This document shows positions 16,234 to 23,238 of a stretch of DNA of 64,000 bases, piece by piece. Each line of letters starts with the position of its first letter. Positions within the stretch are counted from its first letter, which is position 1. The notes below the pieces were generated by a model, which searched no databases, was not told the origin of the DNA, and saw only the letters and a list, made by a program, of their open reading frames with translations. The translations under genes were made by a program, and so were the position numbers. This DNA is from Methylobacterium sp. WSM2598 (lineage in GTDB: Bacteria > Pseudomonadota > Alphaproteobacteria > Rhizobiales > Beijerinckiaceae), in contig NZ_KB900609.1 in the NCBI RefSeq assembly GCF_000379105.1, positions 2,080,826 to 2,144,825 of the forward strand. The letters are read 5' to 3'.

Positions 16234-18465
16234 ATGGCCAGAGATCACATCGGCGCCGGACAGGAGTCCCTCAGCTCCTTAGAGAGTGTGCTCATCACAC
16301 CCGAACTAGAGGGGCGCCCTAGCCGGCCGCCCGACTACGAGCGGCAGGCCCGGGCGCTCGACGTCCTCGCCACCGCTCTTGCCGAGACGCCCGGCGATGC
16401 CCTCCAGGAACTGGTCGAGGTCATCGTCGAGCTTTGCGACGCCGGTTCGGCGGGGATCAGCCTCGCCGAACAAGAGGCCGGCGCCACACCTATCTTCCGC
16501 TGGGTAGCGGTTGCCGGCACCTGGGCAGACAAGCGCGGCGGCAGGATGCCGATTGATGCCAGCCCTTGCGGCGTGGTTGTTGCGCGCAACACCACGTTGC
16601 TCTTCGCTCATCCCGAACAACACTTCGCCGCGGCCAAGGTCGAGCCGCTCATCTCCGAGATCCTGCTGGTGCCGCTGCGTGCCGACGAGCGCCCGATCGG
16701 CACCGTGTGGGCCATCGCGCACGACCCAGCGCGACGCTTCGACCGGGAGGATGCGCGGCTGCTCCTCAGCCTGAGCCGGCTTGCTGGCGCGATAGCGCAG
16801 ACCACCGCCTCGCTTGCCGCGGCCCGAGAAAGCGAGGCGAACCTGCGGCGGCTCAACACCGACCTCGAGCGCCAGGTGGCGGCGCGGTCGCGCGAGCGCA
16901 GCCTGCTGTGGCAGCACACCCTGGACCTCCTCTCCGTCATTGACCTGCCCTCGGCGACCTTCGAGCGGGTCAACCCGGCATGGACAACTTTGCTCGGCTG
17001 GACGGCTAGAGAGATGGAGGGCCGTCCCTATGCGGAGTTCGTCCACCCGGACGATCTCGCGGCGAGCGCCGCGGCTTTCGAGGCGGTGAGACGCGGCGAT
17101 CCCATGCTGCACTTCGAGAACCGCTACCGGAGCCGGGAGGGGAGCTGGCGGCGGCTATCCTGGTCCGCGGTGCCAGAAGGGGACAAGCTCTACAGCACAA
17201 CGCGCGATGTGACGGCGGAGCGGGCGCAGGCCGAGGCGCTGGCGCAAGCGGAGGAGGCGCTCCGCCAGAGCCAGAAGATGGAGGCGGTCGGCCAGCTCAC
17301 GGGCGGGCTCGCGCATGATGTGAACAACATGCTTCAGGGCATCCGCGGCGCGCTGCAGATGATGGAACGCCGGATTGCCGGCGGACGGCTGGACGAGCTG
17401 CCGCGCCTGTTCCGCATGGCGGAGGAAGGGGTGCAACGCGCGGCTGCCCTGACCCGCGGCCTCCTGGCCTTCGCGCGTCGCGGGCAGCTCGACCCGAAGG
17501 TGGTCGTGGTGGACGACCTCGTCACGAGCATGACCGACCTCATCCGGCGCACGGTGGGTCCGGGCATTGAAGTCCGGGCCCGCCAGCAGCACGGGAGCTG
17601 GCGTGTCCGCCTCGATCCGAGCGGCCTGCAGAGCGCACTGCTGAACCTGGCGATCAACGCGCGCGATGCCATGCCGGAAGGCGGCCTGCTCACCTTCGAG
17701 ACCGAGGAGGTGACGCTCACGGCGGAGGCGCTCGGCCCGGAGCGGGAGGTCGCGCCCGGCGACTTCGTCCTCGTCACCGTCTCCGACACGGGGTCGGGCA
17801 TGCCGCCCGAGGTCCTGGCCCGTGTCTTCGAGCCCTTCTTCACGACGAAGCCGCAGGGCCAGGGCACGGGGCTCGGGTTGTCGCAGCTCTACGGCTTCGT
17901 CCGCCAGTCCGGCGGCTTCGTGCGGGTCGCCAGCGCGGTCGGCACGGGCACGCGGGTCTGCCTCTTCCTGCCGCGCCATTGCGGCGAGGGCGACCGCGGC
18001 GGTGAGCCGGCACCGGGCCGCACGGCCAGGAAAGACGACGGCGTGGGACGCACCGTGCTCCTGGTCGAGGACGAGGGATCGGTGCGGTCGACCATTGCCG
18101 AACGGCTGCGCGACGCGGGCTACGACGTGCTGGAGGCGGGGGACGGTCCGGCCGGGCTCGCTATCCTAGCCGGCGCGGCGCGGGTCGATCTGCTGCTCAC
18201 CGATGTCGGGCTGCCTGGCCTCAACGGTCGCCAGCTCGCGGAGGATGCGCGGGCGCAGCGGCCGACCCTGCCGGTGCTGTTCATCACGGGTTATGCAGGC
18301 CTGGCGCTCGAGGGGGCGTTGCCGCCGGGCATGGCCGCGATTGCGAAGCCCTTCCCGCTCGACGCGCTGGCCGATCGGGTCGGCGCCATCATCGAGAAGA
18401 CACCCGATGCCCCGGACCCGCAGGCCGGCTCCACATCCGAGCGCCACATGAGTAACGACGGATAA
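16234..18465 (+). CDS. Hybrid histidine kinase: GAF-PAS-HisKA-HATPase-REC
   Basis: This 743-residue cytoplasmic kinase has no membrane helix. Residues about 40-200 resemble a GAF domain (ISLAEQEAG, PCGVVVARNTTLLF, RPIGTVWAIAHD). A PAS domain follows at about 225-330 (VNPAWTTLLGWTAREMEGRP). The phospho-acceptor is H361 in GGLAHDVNNMLQGI, and the ATPase domain has NARDAMPEGG, DTGSGMPPE and GTGLGLSQLYG. The C-terminal receiver has D657 in LLLTDVGLPGLNG. The layout matches light- or stress-responsive hybrid kinases of Methylobacteria. The start at 16234 is an ATG; a GTG at 16213 is also in frame. Confidence 0.88.
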   Translation: MARDHIGAGQESLSSLESVLITPELEGRPSRPPDYERQARALDVLATALAETPGDALQELVEVIVELCDAGSAGISLAEQEAGATPIFRWVAVAGTWADKRGGRMPIDASPCGVVVARNTTLLFAHPEQHFAAAKVEPLISEILLVPLRADERPIGTVWAIAHDPARRFDREDARLLLSLSRLAGAIAQTTASLAAARESEANLRRLNTDLERQVAARSRERSLLWQHTLDLLSVIDLPSATFERVNPAWTTLLGWTAREMEGRPYAEFVHPDDLAASAAAFEAVRRGDPMLHFENRYRSREGSWRRLSWSAVPEGDKLYSTTRDVTAERAQAEALAQAEEALRQSQKMEAVGQLTGGLAHDVNNMLQGIRGALQMMERRIAGGRLDELPRLFRMAEEGVQRAAALTRGLLAFARRGQLDPKVVVVDDLVTSMTDLIRRTVGPGIEVRARQQHGSWRVRLDPSGLQSALLNLAINARDAMPEGGLLTFETEEVTLTAEALGPEREVAPGDFVLVTVSDTGSGMPPEVLARVFEPFFTTKPQGQGTGLGLSQLYGFVRQSGGFVRVASAVGTGTRVCLFLPRHCGEGDRGGEPAPGRTARKDDGVGRTVLLVEDEGSVRSTIAERLRDAGYDVLEAGDGPAGLAILAGAARVDLLLTDVGLPGLNGRQLAEDARAQRPTLPVLFITGYAGLALEGALPPGMAAIAKPFPLDALADRVGAIIEKTPDAPDPQAGSTSERHMSNDG

Positions 18466-18589
18466 TACTCGCGGGTCTCGTGCTGCCAAGCGCGCACGTT
18501 ATGGGGAGGTTCGCTCAAGTCGAGCTCGGCGGAAGCCGCTGGGAGTCGAAAGCGGGCACCAGCAGAGTCAAGCTGATTGAGTTTCGACC

Positions 18590-18763
18590 TCAGTATTGGC
18601 CTGAGTTGGCGGTTCGACGACGTCGATGCTGTTGATCAGCATCACCACCATCAATTTTGGCCTGGTGGGCGTTCTCCTCCGCGAGTTCGATGAGGATCGT
18701 CGCGAGGCGCTCGGCGCCGAGTGCCGTCAGGTTGGCAACGCTCACTGTCTTCTTGGACGCCAT
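18590..18763 (-). pseudogene. N-terminal fragment of a DUF6880-like protein
   Basis: The frame starts MASKKTVSVANLTALGAERL and continues ATILIELAEENAHQAKI, which resembles the beginning of the DUF6880 family (normally several hundred residues). After about 40 codons it becomes basic low-quality sequence and stops. The rest of the gene is missing, so this is a 5' remnant. Confidence 0.5.
18625..18643. repeat. Palindrome GATGCTG-N5-CAGCATC, copy 1
   Basis: A perfect 7-base inverted repeat with a five-base spacer. The same palindrome and some flanking bases recur at 53374-53392. Its role is unknown. Confidence 0.5.
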
Positions 18764-19133
18764 GCCGTTCAGCTCCTTGATCCGGCGCAGGGTCGGGAGC
18801 CTGCGTCCGCCCGCTTCCCGACCTGCCGAGCAGGTTGAGGCACTGTGATACAAGATCACTCACCCGGAACAGCGTGAGAGGGCGAGCACTCTCTGCTGCT
18901 CATCACGATCTTAACGGAGGGGCCGGAGGGAGGCGCCGACGCGCAGGCCGGCCTTCTCGACCCAACGCGTCGTGATCCAGGTCGAGCTGGTGCTGAGTCC
19001 GCCCGAGCCGTTCGAAGAAGACGGCCCCATAGCGGCTCTCGCGAACGCAGTTCCGATCCGCTGAGGCGTTGCGCGACGAGCGCCGTCAGGCTTCTATTCC
19101 CATCCCGCCGGGTCGACGGGAGGGAGAGAGACG

Positions 19134-20237
19134 ATGCAACGATCATCGCGGAAACACCCACGCTCCTGGGGCGTCCTGCCTCGCCGCGCACTGCTACAAG
19201 GTCTCGCGGCATTCGGCCTCGCGACCGCTTCGCTGCCCGCCGTGGCGGCAGAGGCCGCATCGGCCCAGATCCAGACCGAGGAGTTCCGCCTGCCGAGCGC
19301 GGAGCAAGGCGTCGACATCTATGTGCGCAACAAGCATCCGGCAGGGGAGACCAAGTTCGGGAGCGACCGCATCCTTCTCTACGTGCACGGCGCCACCTAC
19401 CCGGCCTCGACCGCTTTTGACCTGCCGCTCGGCGGCTTGTCGATGATGGACTATCTCGCCGGCAAGGGCTTCGACGTCTACCTCGTCGATCTGCCCGGCT
19501 ACGGGCTCTCCGGACGACCTGCCCAGATGAGCCGCCCGGCCGCAGACAACGCGCCATTCATGCGCACCCCGGACGCCGCCGCCGTCGTTGGCCAGGTAGT
19601 TGATGAGATCCTGAAGCGTCGCAGTGTCAGCAAGATCAACCTGATGGGCTGGTCCTGGGGCACCTCGACGATGGGCCTCTACACCAGCACGCACAACGAC
19701 AAGGTCAACCGCTTGGTCCTGTATGCGCCGCAGTGGATCTCGCGCACGCCGATGCTCATCGGCGGGGACGGCCCACTCGGCGCCTATCGGACGGTGAGCC
19801 GGGACAGCGCTCGGGATCGCTGGTTGAAGGGCGTGCCAGAGGACAAGAAGGCCGACCTCATCCCGGCGGGATGGTTCGAGCAGTGGGCCGACGCCACCTT
19901 CGCCACAGACCAGGAAGGGGCCAAGCAGTCGCCTCCGGTGCTGCGCGCGCCGAACGGCGTCATTGCCGACTCGAAGGACTACTGGCAGGCTGGAAAGGCG
20001 CTTTACGATCCCGGTGAGATCCGGGTGCCAACCCTGCTCATCCATGCGGAATGGGATGCGGACCTGCCGAGCTATCAGGCGCAAGAATACTTCACCAAAC
20101 TGACGCGTGCGCCCTACAAGCGCTTCATCGAACTGGGTGAAGGCACGCACACGGTGGTTATGGAGAAGAACCGGATGCAGTTCTTCCGTGAAGTTGCAGG
20201 CTTTCTGCTGGAGTCTGATCCGCAGGCGCTCAACTAA
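19134..20237 (+). CDS. Exported alpha/beta hydrolase
   Basis: This 367-residue protein has a twin-arginine-like signal (LPRRALLQGLAAFGLATASL, cleaved near AVAAEA). The fold is alpha/beta hydrolase: ILLYVHGATYP provides the oxyanion region and GWSWGT (about residues 181-186) the nucleophile elbow. AEWDADLP gives the acid and GEGTHTVVMEKNR the catalytic histidine near residue 341. The substrate is unknown; esters, lactones or epoxides are all possible. It is transcribed alone, preceded by GGAGGGAGAG. Confidence 0.82.
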   Translation: MQRSSRKHPRSWGVLPRRALLQGLAAFGLATASLPAVAAEAASAQIQTEEFRLPSAEQGVDIYVRNKHPAGETKFGSDRILLYVHGATYPASTAFDLPLGGLSMMDYLAGKGFDVYLVDLPGYGLSGRPAQMSRPAADNAPFMRTPDAAAVVGQVVDEILKRRSVSKINLMGWSWGTSTMGLYTSTHNDKVNRLVLYAPQWISRTPMLIGGDGPLGAYRTVSRDSARDRWLKGVPEDKKADLIPAGWFEQWADATFATDQEGAKQSPPVLRAPNGVIADSKDYWQAGKALYDPGEIRVPTLLIHAEWDADLPSYQAQEYFTKLTRAPYKRFIELGEGTHTVVMEKNRMQFFREVAGFLLESDPQALN

Positions 20238-20418
20238 AATCGGCTCTGGCGCTCTTCGGGCCGGTGTTTTCTCAGAAGGGCGACTGGACGTCGATGCCGT
20301 AGAGGGCTGAAGGGTGGGGGCATGGCGGCAATGTCAAAGGGTGTTGGCGCACCGGCATGCCCCCTTCGGCCACAGCACCGGCACCTGGTCCGTCTCGCTG
20401 GTGGGTGAGATTCGGGAT

Positions 20419-20505
20419 GCGCGTTACACGCGTGCGGGTCCCATCAGGGCTCGCAGATCGGCCGCCGCACACGGTGTTCGGCGGCTCTCATCGTCACGTT
20501 GCTCG
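20419..20505. repeat. 87-base duplicated segment, copy A
   Basis: This segment resembles 20922-21009. Shared blocks are TGCGCGTTAC or TGTGCGTTAC, GGCTCGCAG, ACACGGTGT, and the exact 20-mer CTCTCATCGTCACGTTGCTC near the end. Copy B directly precedes the Hsp20 gene, so this may be a duplicated promoter region that has lost its gene. Confidence 0.65.
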
Positions 20506-20558
20506 ACTCTGGGCCGACCCGCCGGCTCGCTGCGGGCGTGTCGGCGGGCGTCGAGCCG

Positions 20559-20786
20559 CTAGGTGCGGTGGGGATCGCTGCCCGCCGTGACCTTCACAGC
20601 AGGATGATCACCCGCGTTGTCCGATCTCGCCGCGCGGGGCACTCCCTCATCGGCCGTAAAGCCAGCAAGCCAATCGGCGCTGTCCTGCGAGCCGGCGCGA
20701 TAGGGATCGTCCGAATAGGTCTTGCCGGCGGCTTTCGCGGCCTTGCCCTCATCGAAGATCGCCTGAGACACCACGAAGAAAGCCAT
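20559..20786 (-). CDS. Rmf/CrpP-like small protein
   Basis: This 75-residue protein starts at the ATG at 20786 behind GGAGGG. Residues about 9-38 read IFDEGKAAKAAGKTYSDDPY then RAGSQDSADWLAGF. That is the spacing of the Rmf/CrpP family: a Gly/Ala helix, a Pro-Tyr turn and W-L-x-G. The family includes ribosome modulation factor, which dimerises ribosomes in stationary phase. CrpP was once proposed as an antibiotic-modifying enzyme, a claim that is disputed. The basic C-terminal tail is unique. It lies between the two copies of the 87-base repeat, on the opposite strand from hsp20. Confidence 0.6.
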   Translation of the reverse strand: MAFFVVSQAIFDEGKAAKAAGKTYSDDPYRAGSQDSADWLAGFTADEGVPRAARSDNAGDHPAVKVTAGSDPHRT

Positions 20787-20921
20787 AGGGTCGCCCTCCG
20801 TCTGCCCTGCGCCAAGCATATGTCCGCCGACGCTGAAGCGCGAGGGTGTTGGGTGGGAACGGACCCAGGTGGTGTTCGCAGCTTCGAATTCTCTCCTTCT
20901 GACCGGAACCGAACGGCCGAC

Positions 20922-21009
20922 TGTGCGTTACGCGCGGGCGAGGCCCGTCAAGGCTCGCAGGTTGGGCGCCGGACACGGTGTCCAGCGACTCTCATCGTCA
21001 CGTTGCTCG
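20922..21009. repeat. 87-base duplicated segment, copy B (upstream of hsp20)
   Basis: This is the partner of copy A at 20419-20505. It ends 17 bases before the Hsp20 start codon, so it must hold the 5' leader and perhaps the promoter of that gene. No sigma-32 or ROSE-type element was recognised. Confidence 0.65.
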
Positions 21010-21025
21010 CAAGGAGGATGTGGTC

Positions 21026-21511
21026 ATGAGGACCTTCGACTTCGCGCCCCTGTATCGCTCCACGGTCGGCTTCGACCGCCTGTTCGACATGCTCGATCAG
21101 GCTGGACGTGTGGAAACCCAAACCTCTTGGCCGCCCTACAACATCGAGAAGGTGGCTGACGACGCCTACCGCATCACGCTCGCGGTGGCCGGGTTCGGGC
21201 CAGATGAAATCGAGCTCACCCAGAACAACACCATGCTCCTAGTCAGCGGCCACAAGAAGGAGCCGGAGGGCGAGCGCCAGTTCCTGCATCGCGGGATCGC
21301 TGCGCGCCAGTTCCGGCAGACCTTCAACTTGGCCGAGCACGTGAAGGTCACGGGTGCGAACCTCGAGAACGGCCTGCTCTCGATCGAGCTGGTGCGCGAG
21401 GTGCCCGAGGCCCTGAAGCCGCGCCGCATCGAGATCGGCGGCGGGTCGGCCGCGGTCGGGCAAGACAACGCGCCCGCCGCGCAGGTCGAGCATCAGGTCA
21501 AAGCGGCCTGA
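21026..21511 (+). CDS. Hsp20-family small heat shock protein
   Basis: This 161-residue chaperone starts at the ATG at 21026 behind AAGGAGG. Residues about 35-135 form the alpha-crystallin domain (YNIEKVADDAYRITLAVAGF, LLVSGHKKE, FNLAEHVKVTGANLENGLL). The conserved dimer-interface sequence AxxENGLL is present. The IbpA-type N-terminus (FDFAPLYRSTVGFDRLF) matches rhizobial HspA/IbpA proteins. It binds unfolding proteins in the cytoplasm. The gene downstream is a usual neighbour in rhizobia and relatives, from memory. Confidence 0.92.
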   Translation: MRTFDFAPLYRSTVGFDRLFDMLDQAGRVETQTSWPPYNIEKVADDAYRITLAVAGFGPDEIELTQNNTMLLVSGHKKEPEGERQFLHRGIAARQFRQTFNLAEHVKVTGANLENGLLSIELVREVPEALKPRRIEIGGGSAAVGQDNAPAAQVEHQVKAA

Positions 21512-21671
21512 TCTGGGCGCGGCGGAGGAGCGGGGTCGGCGCATCCCGTTCAACCGCGAAGCCGTGTGAGAGCACCTGAGAAGATGAACTGAACGCGTGA
21601 GACGGCGGCTAGGGCATGCCTCATGGGATGCCCTGGTCGTCCCGTCCTCGGCCTTGGGGAGAGGATGCTGT

Positions 21672-22139
21672 ATGCAGACGACCGAGATGAACGGCCATCA
21701 GCCTGCAACCGTGGTGGCGGCCTCGACCTTGCAACCCAAGTCGATCGACGCGCGGGACCCGCTGGCCGGGCCGGGAGGGCTGTTTTGCCACCCGGACGAC
21801 GTGCTCGATCACCCGGGCCTCTGCGCGAGCGAGAAGCGCGCCATCCTGGCGTCCTGGGCGTCGGACGCGAACGCACTCGAGAACGCACCCGCGCTTAGGC
21901 AGACCGATAGTGGTGCGATCGTCCCGGTAGACGACATTCTGGCCGCTCTCGGTCAGCTGGACGGTGTGGTTGCTCATCGAGCGCCGCGCTCCAATCAGCG
22001 TCGATGGACGCATCGTCGGCTCACGCCGAGGTCACACCGGTCCGTGTATCGGCTGCGGCGCCAGGATGACGACGATGACCCGCCGCCCTGCCCAGCGGCA
22101 GCCAGACGGCAAGCAGCGTTTCTGGCCGTCTGCGCCTAG
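21672..22139 (+). CDS. Conserved small protein of the hsp20 neighbourhood
   Basis: This 155-residue frame starts at the ATG at 21672 behind GGGGAGAGG. Residues about 35-95 (LFCHPDDVLDHPGLCASEKR, AILASWASDANALENAPALR, then SGAIVPVDDILAALGQLD) match a short uncharacterised family common in Rhizobiales. Normally it is about 100 residues long. The last 50 residues here are arginine-rich and lack coding character, so the original stop may have been lost by a frameshift near 21980. Confidence 0.65.
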   Translation: MQTTEMNGHQPATVVAASTLQPKSIDARDPLAGPGGLFCHPDDVLDHPGLCASEKRAILASWASDANALENAPALRQTDSGAIVPVDDILAALGQLDGVVAHRAPRSNQRRWTHRRLTPRSHRSVYRLRRQDDDDDPPPCPAAARRQAAFLAVCA

Positions 22140-22186
22140 CTTGCGGATCACTTTATCAAGCTGGAGAGCGCTCGAGAGCCCATCTG

Positions 22187-22320
22187 CTCGTTGAGACGGG
22201 CAAGGTGATCGTGCAGCACACGCCGTCAGGCCTCAGCTCGTAAGTAGTCTCGGCACCGAGCTGATACGGGAGCGCTCGCTCGATCAGCTCGCGTCCGTAG
22301 CCCATCACGCGGCTCGGCAC
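22187..22320 (-). pseudogene. C-terminal tail of an HWE-type histidine kinase
   Basis: On the minus strand the residues GYGRELIERALPYQLGAETT and then YELRPDGVCCTITLP match the last strand and helix of the ATPase domain of HWE/HisKA_2 kinases. The frame upstream runs into the recombinase tail on the opposite strand, so the kinase gene is cut at this point. No catalytic part is left. Confidence 0.65.
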
Positions 22321-22339
22321 CCCGGCTAACCTGCGGAAC

Positions 22340-22490
22340 CAGGATCTCGCATGAGGGCGCGGGCGGGCTGCGCGCGCACGACTACGCGCCTCCTCGGCAG
22401 CCGACTTCTGGGGGAGGATCAAGGAGGTGTGTGCCTCCAGGGCCTCGTCGCTACGAGAGATCGCGACCAGTCTCATAGCCCCTGGAGCTC
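22340..22490 (+). pseudogene. Serine recombinase C-terminal tail
   Basis: Plus-strand residues ASSAADFWGRIKEVCASRAS then SLREIATSLIAPGALTP precede a TAG. The match is to the linker and first DNA-binding helices of resolvases, here cut before the final helix. It abuts the kinase remnant, which suggests recombination at this site. Confidence 0.6.
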
Positions 22491-22564
22491 TGACGCCGTA
22501 GGGGGATAACGGGGTCGGCCGCGTAGGTGTAGCGCCTCATAGCGCGTAGAGGCTGAGCAAGACC

Positions 22565-23212
22565 TCAGTCCGAGGTCAGCCGGGCACAAATGGCATCGTA
22601 GTGGCGGACTGCAAAGCGGATCAGGTCGGCCTTACCGGCAGCATGTAGCTGCTGACTGAGAGCAGCGGCCTCGTTGGAAATGGTCTTGATGCTGAACAGC
22701 AGAGCGTCCGCGATCCGCTGGTAGGACCGGCCTTCGGCCAGGAGCTTCAACATGCGCAGCTGACGGACGGTGAGCCGGTCGAGCGGATTCGTCGATGGGG
22801 GCGGGGGCATCGCGAGGGCGAACACCAGGTCGGCGTTGAGATAGCTCTTGCCGGCCTGCACGAGGCGGTAGGCCGTTGCGAACTCCTCTAGGCCCGCGGT
22901 CTTGCAAACGTAGCCCTGCGCGCCCGCCTGCAAAGCCTCACGGGCGAAAGAAGCCTCGTCGTGACTGCTGAACACCAGCACGCGTGGGGCGGGAGGGCAG
23001 CTACGCAAGCGGGGGATCAGTGTCAGTCCGCCCAAGGGCGCTCCGGGAAAGGCCAGGTCGGTCACCACGAGCGTCACCGCAAGCTCGTAGGCGAGGCGCT
23101 CACCTTCAGCCGGACTAGTCGCTCCGTGAGTGGTGACGCCCGTGGGTGCGAGCAGCCCACGGAGCGTGTCGATGACAACCAGATCATCGTCGATGATCAG
23201 CACGCTGGTCAT
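22565..23212 (-). CDS. NarL/LuxR-type response regulator
   Basis: This 215-residue protein has a receiver domain at residues 1-125, with acidic DDD at 8-10, phospho-acceptor D52 in LVVTDLAFPGAP, and K in YVCKTAG. A LuxR-type helix-turn-helix follows at about 145-205 (LTVRQLRMLKLLAEGRSYQR, IADALLFSIKTISNE). The canonical T-V-K of the recognition helix is replaced by T-I-S. No kinase is adjacent; the degraded HWE kinase 250 bases away may be the former partner. The gene ends the minus-strand block starting with the TonB receptor, separated from it by 26 bases. Confidence 0.85.
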   Translation of the reverse strand: MTSVLIIDDDLVVIDTLRGLLAPTGVTTHGATSPAEGERLAYELAVTLVVTDLAFPGAPLGGLTLIPRLRSCPPAPRVLVFSSHDEASFAREALQAGAQGYVCKTAGLEEFATAYRLVQAGKSYLNADLVFALAMPPPPSTNPLDRLTVRQLRMLKLLAEGRSYQRIADALLFSIKTISNEAAALSQQLHAAGKADLIRFAVRHYDAICARLTSD

Positions 23213-23238
23213 GATTGGTGCGCTGCCTCAGTGGACGC

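Larger units (their letters stand above)
18466..19133. other. Intergenic with a broken gene start and a palindrome
   Basis: Apart from the truncated DUF6880-like frame and the GATGCTG palindrome listed separately, nothing is recognised. The 3' half, up to 19133, must carry the promoter of the hydrolase gene; GGAGGGAGAGACG precedes its ATG. Confidence 0.4.
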
